Of a DNA stretch of 64,000 bases, positions 43,421 to 53,574 are shown in pieces. Position 1 is the stretch's first letter; each line of letters opens with the position of its first letter. The stretch is from Linum tenue (lineage: Eukaryota > Streptophyta > Magnoliopsida > Malpighiales > Linaceae). The notes under the pieces are model-generated. The model did no database searches, was not told the origin of the DNA, and worked only from the letters and a program-made list of their open reading frames with translations. Made by a program: the position numbers and the translations under genes. The DNA is taken from NCBI GenBank assembly GCA_946122785.1, contig CAMGYJ010000006.1, forward strand, positions 49,682,066-49,746,065. The letters are read 5' to 3'.

Positions 43421-44548
43421 TAAATTATTATTTCCAACGGGTTTTCTAATAATTTATGACGCAAACAATTTATTGTCATAAATAACAATTTTTCTTCCAA
43501 CAAAATGTCCATTTCGTTGAAAATAATTCTTATTTCTCACAAAAAAAAAATAGTGTCGTCGGTAGGTTTTCGTCACAACTGTCTGTCTTTTTTGTAGTGA
43601 TATAAGGAATGACTATCTATCCAATATCCATAACCATATGCTTTGTCTATTGTATTAATCATTACTAAAACTTATATAATGCATTTTACTAGTAATCCGC
43701 CCGCGCTCTGCTGCGGGATACGTTTGACTTGTGTAATCTTTAGTTGTCGTAACGCAAAACCGACGCAGAGTCGAGGAGAGCGTACACATAGAAACATATA
43801 TAGTGTTCAATGAAAATGTGTGAAGAAGTATAGGACATGTATAATAGAGAATGAAAAAGTGGACATCAACCTAGAGTCCAAAGTTAATCCTAAAGTCTAG
43901 TAGTTGTCCAAAATGTTTGGTTTAGTAAATAGACAGGCCCATTTAATTTTTTACCCATAATGTTTTGGTTTGTTGTGCACATGGAAATAAATGAGGGAAT
44001 CACCAAAGTTTGGTTTGGTTAGTTGCTGGAAGTATAAATAATTTTGTATATTAGGTGTATCATTAATTGGTTAATCGGTTTCACTGGTTAGCAGCGTTGA
44101 AAACAAACGAAATAAGCTAAATTGTTTAACCAAACCAAACCAATTAGCCAAATTAACCGAATGCTACTGGTTAATATGGTTACCACAGTAACCAATCTGT
44201 TTGAACACCCCTAGATGCCACAGCTCAACATATACACAGGCGAACAGTAATCCGGAATCCATGATTACTTACTAAAATTAGAGATGGCTAAAATTTCGTA
44301 AGGAACAGAAAACCAATTAAGAGCTAACTTGCGCTATTAATAAATTAATTAATAACTTAAGTTCTGTAGTTTACCGGAAAAATGAAGTCAGTGTAGGTTT
44401 AATCGATAATTTGGAGTGGCCAGGAACTTGAGTGCATCGTTAGCACATAGAAACATATATAGTAGTGTTCAACGAAAAGCTGTGAAGAAGTATAGGACAT
44501 GCATAGTAGAGAATGAAGAAATGGACATCAACCTAGAGTCCAAACTTT
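43421..44548 (+). repeat. Orphan upstream region of a missing protease copy (block C)
   Basis: Matches 2,386-3,430 and 4,180-4,347, that is, the CACTA-type end (to about 43,598) and the DNA upstream of the protease promoter, in the form without hairpins. It stops at GTCCAAACTT (44,547), 180 bp before where the TATA box would be, and continues with CACTACAAAAAA. No protease gene follows. Confidence 0.75.
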
Positions 44549-45150
44549 CACTACAAAAAATAGGAGGTTTGGAGACGACAAAAGTTGTCCCCGGAAATAG
44601 GAAAAATCGTCCCTATAGTTTATGGGGACGACTTAGTCGTTCCCAAAATGTGGTTCCCTATACTCTTGTCCTCTATTTTTTTGGGGACGACAAAAATCTA
44701 GGTCGTCCCCATAACTAGGGACGACAGTCGTCCCCAATATTCGAAAGCCGCCGTCTCATTTCTTGTCCATTAAAGACAACATGTCGTCCTCATAGCTATA
44801 ACTTTAACTACAATAAGTCGTCCCCTAAACATCATTTCTAGAGACAAATTGTTGTCCCAAATAATTGATTTTATGATTTCGTTGGATCTATATGAGGATA
44901 ATATATCGTCCCCTTTTCTTTTTATAGGGTTGACATATTGTTCCTATAGTTATCAAATTAGAGTCTAAAAATCGTCCCCAAAAAGTTTTATTCAAGGACT
45001 ACGAGTGGTCTCTTGTACTATTTCTTCAGAGACAATAAGTTGTCAACTATGAATGTTAGGGATGAATTAACGATTTGTTGTCATTTAGCATGTGTCTTTG
45101 GGGGTGACTAATTGTCACATATCACTTGTGGGACGGTCAATTGTTCCTTA
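44549..45150. mobile_element. CACTA element terminus with GTCGTCCC subterminal array
   Basis: Begins CACTACAAAAAATAGG and is followed by many copies of GTCGTCCC / GGGGACGAC and variants in both orientations, the subterminal repeat pattern of CACTA (EnSpm) elements. The repeats thin out by about 45,150. No opposite terminus or transposase was found. Confidence 0.65.
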
Positions 45151-48100
45151 ACCTGTATTTTCTTTGATGCTTAATTTTCATCAATCGCTCTTTCGTTCAT
45201 TGTACGTTTCATTGCTGCAAAAAAAAAACTTACTTGGTTAGAGTGAAAAAAGAAAATAGAACAACATCAATAATTGATTAGCAGGGGACTATAAGAAAGC
45301 AATCACACATGGTCATCGAAAATAAAAGTTTAGCAGGGGAGGGAAAGGAATAACATCAAAGCATAATTAGAGCAATAACTATATAATCTGAATTCTCTGC
45401 CACTCGCATATATCATTTGTCAGACAACATGAACTAAATGAAAGCAAACTGTAAGCGCTGAGGGTTATCGACTTAGCTACTGCCATTGCATGTGAACAAG
45501 GTACTCTTCTATTTTGATACTTTTGGCATGTACACTCTCCGGTGCGAGTTTCTACGTGTAGAGTAACGGATTGACGATTATGCCCACGTCTTCCTCCACC
45601 CCAAATACCTGTTTGCACAGCAAAAATACCTTCATTGTGGTTGAACAGAACAACTCTGTGCTTACTTGATTTCTCTTCGATCTTCTGCATGCCATCAAAT
45701 ATATGATGTGCTATTGAATGACCAGCACGCTCCCTCCCTATAGCGAGCTCCCGTCTCTTCACAAACCACTCGTTTACCTTCCAGTATGTCATCTCCACTA
45801 GGACAGATACAAGCATTGCCCTAATGCCCTTGTAGACTCCATTTATGCTCTCGCCATGGTTGGTAGTTGCAATTCCGAATCTAGCCCCGTTGTCCATGTG
45901 AAATGTCCACATGTGCAGATCTTGACCTTCTGCCCATATTACTCCCGCCCTGTGTATTTGACGAATCGTCTTCATCTTCCGCTCGTACTTTTTTTGTTGA
46001 TGTGCAACCGCTACAAGACCGGAGAATAAATAATTAAGCCATAAGAAATTTCATTTGAACAATAAACCATGAACAAGCACTGAATTACATTACTACCTGC
46101 ACTCCACACTTGATCTCTTATGTCTTTCTTCTTGCCAAATTTGTGTTGGAAATTGGCTAGGAAGTGACGAATACACCAGCGCCATGTCCATCTCCATTCG
46201 TCGGGAAAACCACCGGCGGCATGTTTAATCCCGGCATGTCGATCCGATATAATTGTAATACCCATTCGTTGTGTGACGTGGGCGTGTAGCTGGTCAAAGA
46301 ATCATGCCCAACTTAAGTTGTTCTCCCCTTCAACTAATGCAAATGCTAAGGGAAAAATACTTAAATTTCCATAAACCCCAGTGGCAATAAGAAGAGTTCC
46401 TTTATACTTCCCAGCAAGGAAAGTTCCATCAACCTGTTAAAATGAATAATGAGTTAGTAAAAATTGAAATTAGTAAAGTAATGAACTAGTACAATATTAG
46501 GAGTCCGTAATATACCTGAATCACTGGCATGCAAAAGGGAAACCCGTCAATGCATGGCTTGAATGTCCATAACAGACGATGAAACATCAACTCGTTCTGT
46601 ACTCGAACTTGATCTTCAGTTTGTACGTTGTTGTACCACGGCACGAAAACCGTCCCAGGGTTGGACACCTCCATTGCAGACATTAGTCTAGGGAGTAAAG
46701 CATACGAGTCTTCCCAATCACCGTAGACCTCAGCCATGGCCTTCTGCTTCATGCCACGCCGTCTTATACCTTATGGTGTAGGAATGTCGATCCTTCACCT
46801 CGGCCATGATAGCTTTTATCTTGATATCTGGTTGTGCCTCGATTAGATGCTTAATGGTTCTTGCCACTTTTTTTGCTTTAAGTTGCCGGTGATCCTGTGA
46901 AAGTATGGTTGAAGAGCATATGTGGTTGTTCTCTATTGTCCGCATGACCAAGACGCCCTTTCTCTTCATATATGCAGCCTAAAGTTGCCACATACAACCC
47001 TCTCCAGCATTCTTACAAATGACATGCAGTTGTTTGGTGTCAGAATATTTTACCTTCCATTCGAAGTTACGCCGTATGGCTTCTTCACTAAAAGCATCTT
47101 GCACATCGGCTTTCGAAGAGAACGCCATACCCACTTCCAAATTAGAAGTCGGATTATACACAAGCATGGGCTGAAAGTCAGGGGCATCGTTCTGACCGTA
47201 TAAAAATTGATCAGGAACCTCTGTGTAGTAAGGCGTTGGTGCCTGACGGAACGCCACCTCTCTATCATCGATATCGTCCGTATCTTCCTCCTCACTGACT
47301 GATCTCAAATCTTCCTCTCTTTCATCGTCACTGGAGGCGAATGGATAGCTCGGCTCAGGATGGTCATCGTTACCAGCATAACCAGCATCGTCTTCTTGGT
47401 CATGCGAAGTACGCCCAGATCGAAGGGTGTTTTCAATGTCAGCCCACTCTGGACCCCAAGCAGGCCATTGATCACCGTCGGCCTGAACGATATCGACGAC
47501 AGTCTCACCATGTTACGGGTATTCTTTCCACCCAACACCTCCTTCAGAACTACCTCCTCCGTAGTTGCTTGAAGTACCTCCCCAGCCATACCCTCCAGCA
47601 GAAATACCTCCTCCGTAGTTACTTGAACTACCACCCCAGCCATACCCTCCGGCAAAACCATCATCATAAGAATACTGGTGAGAATGAGTTTCACCGACCG
47701 GCTCGGTCTCGACATACACCTCTGCAAGCCGCACCCCGTTCTCAGATATGAACTGTATCATCATGTTCACCGCGTCATCATCATTTATGACAACTTTTTC
47801 GTACATGATTCCGTCAGCACTCATGTTGGGATACCGGTAAGTAATTTGACCAACTCTCCTTTGCCCGCCCGTACAAGTCCTTTCTGCACAAATGTCATGG
47901 AGTTCTTGCCACGAGAATCTCGACTCAATTTTTAGCATACTGGATTCGCCATTTTCATAGTCGATCCCAATGTTCGAGTTTGTCACCCGACCATTCCACC
48001 AAATAATTAGCCGAAACTTCTTAAATTTACCCATGTCTGCAATTTATAATAATTAAGTATAGTATATAATTAGTACATTATGGATACAAAAACAATATCA

Positions 48101-48825
48101 TCCAAACCCATAATAAAATGCAACTAATTGATCTATCATGAGAATACTAAACAAATTTATCTAAATTCATAACTAACTAACTAACATCTATCATTTCATA
48201 ATTAATCTAAATACTCATAACATATTTGCCAATAACTACAATTCACTAAATACAGACAAATAATTACTAATACATCAACATGTAAACAATACATAATTAT
48301 AACATACCAAATCCGGATGAGTTTCTTGAGCAGTAAACCAACTCCAAATTTTTGTACTACTAATTTTTGTACGACCAAGAAACCAGCAGGAGGGATGTGG
48401 GGGTCGGAATTTATAGGGAAAAATGTCAGCTAATCACCGCTGCAGACAACCTCGGTGAAAGCATCACGGCTTTTGTCCAAAACGGTGATAGCTAGGTCGC
48501 TGTGACCTAACTTTCGACCTACCAGGGCTCTAAAACGTGGTCAAATATCACCGTTTTGCACAAAACCGGTGAGTCAATCACCGTTTTTGACAACAGCGGT
48601 GATAGCTTCCCCGTTGTTGTCAAAAGCGGTGATCTATTCCCCGCTTTCATCGAGGGCGGTGATATCTTCCCCGATGTTTCACTATTTTAAACTAAAGCGG
48701 TGATTGCTATAACTGTCTTGGTCTACAACAGTGATGTTGAAACTGCTGTACTTTGTGAATTAATTTTATGAGTACTGTATTTAGAGAATTTTTTTTAATA
48801 ACTTGAGTATTCTAGGATTTTTTCC
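45151..48825 (-). mobile_element. MULE, right half, with MuDR-type transposase
   Basis: The right terminus at 48,825 reads GGATTTTTTCC and is followed by GATCTTTCG, which at 60,755-60,763 also precedes the left MULE terminus. The terminal region (48,430-48,825) is an inverted repeat of 60,764-61,330 and is full of CGGTGAT/ATCACCG words. The transposase reads leftwards. The left half is missing and is replaced by the CACTA fragment. Confidence 0.82.
45379..48034 (-). pseudogene. MuDR/FAR1-type transposase, decayed
   Basis: N-terminus MGKFKKFRLIIWWNGRV leads into an acidic/Gly-rich linker (two YGWGGxSSNYGGG repeats), then the MuDR N-terminal domain (MAFSSKADVQDAFSEEAIRR, CKNAGEGCMWQL). The DDE part has VDGTFLAGKYKGTLLIATG (first Asp) and ISDRHAGIKHAAG (second Asp), and MULE words FGIATTNHGESINGVYKGIR. 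A SWIM zinc finger, CTCQKYQNRRVPCSH, closes it. Introns are visible near 46,500-46,436 (acceptor TTTTAACAG) and 46,100-45,980. Stops lie at about 47,513, 46,977 and 46,300 and a frameshift near 46,740, so it is dead. Confidence 0.85.
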
Positions 48826-49690
48826 GATCTTTCGTATGTGGTGGTTTGCGTTTACATGAGTTGTGTTAAGTCCCTAAGAGCATCCCAGCTCGCCAATCTT
48901 CGGCAGGTTTGTGAGGGTATTAAAGTGTCATTTGTGGTCATTGGCGATTTTAACTCAACCCTGCACGCAGGTGAAAAAGATGGGGGGAACATGTGGTCCG
49001 TGAGTCAATCGATTGCTCTTCACTCTTTTATCCATGATCCGGGCCTTCACGACCCAGGGTACCATGGTGACCTGTTCATGTGGACAAATAAACGAATGGG
49101 CCAAGCCTGTATTCGTGAAAGGCTGGATCGTGCCCTCTGTTCTCAGTCGTGGATTGATCGGTACCCGGAGACTATTGTCCAACATTTTACTGACCAGGGG
49201 TCTGATCATAGGGCCTTGCTTTTGTCTGATAAGTCCTACCCTCGGCTCTGTCGCCCTCTGTTTCGATTTGGCGCGCGTTGGGCAAATAATCCCGAGGTAA
49301 GGGCTATTGTTGGCTATGTCTGGCGTGAAGAGGTGGAGGGTTACTGGCTCTCCGGGAAGCCATCCTTTGGTGTCACATTAGAGGGCTATTCGTGGTTCGT
49401 TTTGAGGGGGATGCGAAAGTGGTAGTGGACAGGCTCAACAAGGCTCAGGGGAGTGATAGTACTGCGGGAGTTATCTTCCGTGAGGTGCTTCTCTACCTAG
49501 CTGAGAATGCTGGATTTAGTGTTCGGTTCGTTGGTCGGTGTAATAACAGGATAGCCCACTTGGTGGCTAGGAATGCACTTTTTTTGTACCCGATAGCGAG
49601 TCGTTTTTTTGATTTTGTAGCCTGGTTACGGCATGTGATGTAATGATCTTTTCTTCAGTATCAATATATGATTATCTTTTATAGAAAAAA
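48826..49690 (+). mobile_element. LINE copy C: endonuclease fused to RNase H end
   Basis: Starts exactly at the MULE target repeat. It continues the endonuclease (VVVCVYMSC, VVIGDFNSTL, GSDHRALLL, GYVWREEVEGYW) with the frame intact where copies A and B are frameshifted and stopped. Near 49,370 it jumps to the RNase H C-terminal part (VRFEGDAKVVVDRLNKAQ, RCNNRIAHLVARNAL) and the LINE 3' end (GTAGCCTGGTTACGGCATG, A-run, AGAGTGAACAATATATAT). The whole RT and zf-RVT are deleted. Confidence 0.82.
48838..49425 (+). pseudogene. LINE endonuclease C-terminal part, copy C
   Basis: 195 codons open. It includes the GDFN box and the GSDH box of the AP-endonuclease fold; the first catalytic residues are missing because they lie in the other half at 60,470-60,763. 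The final residues after EGYWLSGKPSFGV belong to the deletion joint. Confidence 0.8.
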
Positions 49691-49985
49691 AGAGTGAACA
49701 ATATATATCAATATGAAAAAATACTAACTCAATGCATAAGTAGTACGTACAACGCATAATAGGGTTCGCTAAATTGATACAATACATATTTAGCCCGAAA
49801 TGATAAATATTGAGTATGGAAAACCTAGAGAGATGTCGATTCATACGCTTCCTTGGCATATCGTAATGTTTTCACCTTAAGATTTAGGGATGAGAAGTTT
49901 TAGATTTAGTAAGGAAATTGGACATAATGTGGGGCTTTCAATTGAAAATTTCCTAGGGATGGTATTGTTTTTACAGATTTATTCA
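49691..49985. other. Spacer after LINE tail, block C
   Basis: Same sequence as 14,792-15,032. No gene. It ends ATTCA, the target repeat of the next LTR. Confidence 0.5.
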
Positions 49986-50021
49986 TGTTAGGCGATCACT
50001 ATTAAGAAGCCAATGTATTTT

Positions 50022-51752
50022 TTTTTCGTTGAATCAATTACTCTTTTTTTAATGGTAAAAAAGAGACCATTTGCAAAACACAAATGGACAAACCAATACA
50101 ACGAAAAGGAAAGCTCAAATAGAGCAGCCCTATAAACAGAAAGAGTAAAAACTCTACCCCTACCACGCCCTGCACAAAGACCTACCAACAGCTCCCATTC
50201 CCTACACACTCCCCTGCAACCCAAGCAACTGCAGATCTTCTAGTAGGATATCATTATCAGCACAAATAATCCGCAAATCAGTAGTAACTTCCCGAACAAA
50301 GTCCTCTACTGTTTTCCTAGCATTGCCATAAATTCGCCGGCACCTTTCTTTCCAAATCCCAGCGCAACATAGGCACCAGATTAAACTAGTCACTCTCCCC
50401 AGCTTCGGCCTCTTGCAACTCGCAATGCCTGCAGCAATAGTAGCTTTCTAGGATCTACAACAAAATACCCCCATTTGCAGTGCCATAACAACTCGACGAG
50501 AAAACCCACATGCAAAGAATAAATGCTCTCTAGTTTCTACTTCATTACCACACAACACACACAAACCATCAGTCTGCTTACCCCACTGCAGTAGCTTCTG
50601 TTTAGTGACAACACAATCCAACATAATCATCCAGACTAGAAAGCTGTTCCTGGAAACATAATTCTTCCCCCAAATAAGCTTTGCCCAATCCACCACCTCA
50701 TACTTGACTCGCAAGGTGTTCCAAACTACAGAAACTTTAAACACAGGCATAGGTTTATTGTCCCACAGAAGCTGAGTATTACGTATCAAGAGTAATGGTT
50801 GGATCATAGGGCGCATCTTGAGGATACGCCTCCAAGCCCAGGAACTGATCGGACAGGCAGAAACAATCCATATGCTTCGATCCATTACCTTATACTACTG
50901 AAACCAAGCCACCTAGATAGCTCCACTTTTCATTAAGAATAGCCAGAGAAATCTAACTGTACAGGCCTTATTGCAGGCACTTAGCTCACGTAAACCCAAA
51001 CCTCCTTCCATTCAAGGTCTTGCCATCCTCTCCCAACTCACTTTAGCACATCCTTCTTCTCCCCCATTCCAGAGAAACCTTGAACATACCATTTGAACTT
51101 GCTTGATCACTTTTTTGGGCAAAATAAAGATCTGAATCCAGTATTGAAGAGTTCCCATCAACACTGTCGTTATCAGTTGCAGCCTTCCAGCATAACTGAG
51201 CTTCTTTGATCTCCAAGAGTGGATCTTTTTCGTTATTATGACCACCAGCTTGTTAGTCTCACTAGAAGGAAACTTCCCTGAGATAAGAGGCACACCCAGA
51301 TATCTAACGGGTAAAACGCCCTCTACAAACCCTGAAACTCGGATGGCATTCTGCTTAAACTGCACTGACTTCCCTCCAAAATACACCTCGCATTTCCTTG
51401 GATTGCACTTTAGGCCAGAAACGGTATGGAATTCCTTCAATATCCCCTGAACCTTCATAATAGCTTGACCTGAACCCTCTGTGAAGATGAGAAGATCATC
51501 AGCAAAACACAGGTGTGTTAACCCCACTTTTTTGCACTGAGGATGGAAACCCAAGGTTCCTTCTGCTGCAGCTCGATTCAAGAGAAGAGATAGCCCCTCC
51601 ATTACAATTGTGAATAGGTAAGGTGAGAGGGGATCCTCTGCCTCACCCCCCTCTGTGCCCCAAAGAACCCACACAGTCCACCATTTATACAAATACTAAA
51701 CTTTGCTATTTTAACACAAAGCCTAATCCAGTAAATAAACCTCTGGGGGAAC
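50022..51752 (-). mobile_element. 5'-truncated LINE inside copia LTR
   Basis: Flanked by ATGTATTTT at 50,013-50,021 and 51,753-51,761, a target duplication. Read on the minus strand it ends in an A-rich tail next to 50,022. It covers the RT C-terminal half, zf-RVT and the end of ORF2. Confidence 0.8.
50202..51692 (-). pseudogene. LINE reverse transcriptase and zf-RVT, minus strand
   Basis: RT part (51,692-51,012): EDPLSPYLFTIVMEGLS, GLTHLCFADDLLIFTEGS (catalytic box), ETNKLVVIITKKIHSWRSKK. Then zf-RVT (50,885-50,448): LIWGKNYVSRNSFLVWMI, CVLCGNEVETREHLFFAC. The last frame (50,393-50,202) reads IWKERCRRIYGNARKTVEDF, the usual C-terminus of LINEs without RNase H. It is a different clade from the other LINEs. 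Stops separate the three parts. Confidence 0.85.
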
Positions 51753-51882
51753 ATGTATTTTGTATCTATCATGTATTTTGTATGTATCATTATGTTTAGT
51801 GGACTTGAACCATAGTGAGCCCACGTGAGTCTTGCATGGTAACGCAGAATTACCCTAGCCCACATATGATATGACATAGGAT

Positions 51883-52276
51883 TAGAGGTGGCACTTCTCA
51901 ATCCAATCCACCAACCCATTAAAAATATCCACATAATCCAATCCATTTAAATCCAGTCCACTTGATCCAAATGGCAAATTACGGTTTGGTACTTATATTT
52001 TTTATATTTTACATTTTGGTACCCAATAATTAATTTTTTTTATACGAAAAATATCATTGGAAAATTATGTTTTGATACCTAAAATTTTTCATTATGACAT
52101 TTTAGTTCCTACACTTTTCACATTTTACATATTAGTCCTTGGTTGAGGATGTCATTTGGATTCATGGATAACCCACCAATCCACTTGATCCAATCCATGA
52201 ATCCACCAATCCATTCGATCCATGGATCTACCAATCCAATCCACCAATCCATGGATCAATCCATTTGCCACCTCTA
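51883..52276. mobile_element. Complete hAT-type MITE
   Basis: 394 bp with termini TAGAGGTGGCA and TGCCACCTCTA and 8-bp flanks CATAGGAT (51,875) and CATGGGGT (52,277), two mismatches from a perfect duplication; the uninterrupted site in other LTR copies reads CATGGGAT. The interior is made of AATCCAATCCA-type words in both orientations. No coding capacity. Confidence 0.78.
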
Positions 52277-52298
52277 CATGGGGTAGATTAGGGTGATC

Positions 52299-52610
52299 GG
52301 GACGTCACCCGTTATTTCAACCAATTCCAATAGTTTTGGATGGAAGAGGACTTGCTGCTGATATCGCTCCTCTCCAAAGAGCCCTCGATAGAGATGCTAC
52401 CAGATTGCCGCCTTAATCCGGCTTTTAAATTCGTTCGGTCCAGCCTGCTTAATCGTTAAAACCTTCCATTTGATGGAGTGCTCGGCCAACTGCTAATCCA
52501 TCATTGTTGCTGCTACTTCTAAGGTATCAATGGCTGTCGTGTTTGTTATTGAGAGAACACAATATCAGCAACTCATTCTCGTGGTAGAGCTTTAATGCCA
52601 TCATTAACTT
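52299..52610 (-). other. Possible decayed coding remnant
   Basis: GC content is higher than nearby. The minus strand reads HSIKWKVLTIKQAGPNEFKS and EERYQQQVLFHPKLLELVE-like runs, interrupted by stops. I do not recognise a family; a retrotransposon gag or a host-gene scrap are both possible. Confidence 0.25.
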
Positions 52611-53132
52611 TACTCTTCTTCATTCATTAAAACTATAGAACAACATACATATTTATAGAACTACTCTCACGAACCCTTTCCCTGGTAAACTAATCCCAAT
52701 CCATGAAGAAAAGGTTGGAGCTCTCTGTCGAAGAAGAGATTGGGGAGTAGACGGAGGGGAGCCGCCGGTGGGGGTCTCAAATTTTTTATATTAATTTAAT
52801 TGTAATAATTTTAAATTAGAAAATATGTGTAAATTACGAATATTTTAATAATTTTTATGATGACCGGATGGTGACATAGCATGTTGATCATTAGTAACCG
52901 CGTTTGACCATCCAAGATAACAACCAAACATCGTGTTTGGCCAATGTCATTACTTTTATGTATAGTTTCGGCCAGGATATTACAGATCGAAAAGATTGGG
53001 TAGAATGTTTATTATGGTCAAATTCCAGGCCATACAAATATATTAACCCTTTATTTTCATTTGTGTTTTGAAGCAGCCTCTAGGTAGAATTTCTGTCAAA
53101 TTGTATTTTACTTAACAACTATGAGCATCACC
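52611..53132 (-). repeat. TRIM-like LTR fragment and block-start repeat, block D
   Basis: Matches 16,790-17,340 with scattered changes and ends at ATGAGCATCACCATAT. There it joins directly to the region about 430 bp upstream of the protease ATG, so roughly 3.7 kb of block A sequence (array, CACTA end, hairpins) are missing. Confidence 0.7.
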
Positions 53133-53506
53133 ATATATAACTTAAGCTCTGTAGTTGACCGGAAAAATGAAGTCAGTGTAGGTTTAATCGATAATTTGGA
53201 GTGGCCAGGAACTTGAGTGCATCGTTAGCACATAGAAACATATATAGTAGTGTTCAACGAAAAGCTGTGAAGAAGTATAGGACATGCATAGTAGAGAATG
53301 AAGAAATGGACATCAACCTAGAGTCCAAACTTTGTCATGTGTGAACTCAACTCTAATTATATATGAAGGTAATATTTTGTCATGTGCGGCCTTTAATTTT
53401 GTCAGGGGGAAATGAGTGTGACAAACAAGGCATCAATCAATTAATGAAAAAAGAATATATGTAAATAATGACAAGAAGCATAATATAATTGATTTGAAGA
53501 AGACAC

Positions 53507-53514
53507 TATATATA
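53507..53514 (+). promoter_or_regulatory. TATA box of aspartic protease gene, copy D
   Basis: TATATATA, identical context to copies A and B. About 375 bp upstream (to 53,133) match copy A before the deletion joint. Confidence 0.65.
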
Positions 53515-53574
53515 GAATGCATTTGTGATCCATTAATTCCACTCATCAATCATCTCTCAATCTTGACATACATC

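Larger units (their letters stand above)
49986..52298 (+). mobile_element. Copia LTR hosting a LINE and a hAT-type MITE
   Basis: LTR pieces are 49,986-50,021, 51,753-51,882 and 52,277-52,298. The first begins TGTTAGGCGATC after ATTCA. The LTR is truncated at about 52,298. Confidence 0.72.

Noticed and set aside
44549..45150. GTCGTCCC repeats as a CRISPR-like or satellite array
   Set aside because: Irregular spacing, both orientations and an adjacent CACTACAAAAAA end; CACTA subterminal DNA explains it. No CRISPR array, rRNA or tRNA gene was found anywhere.
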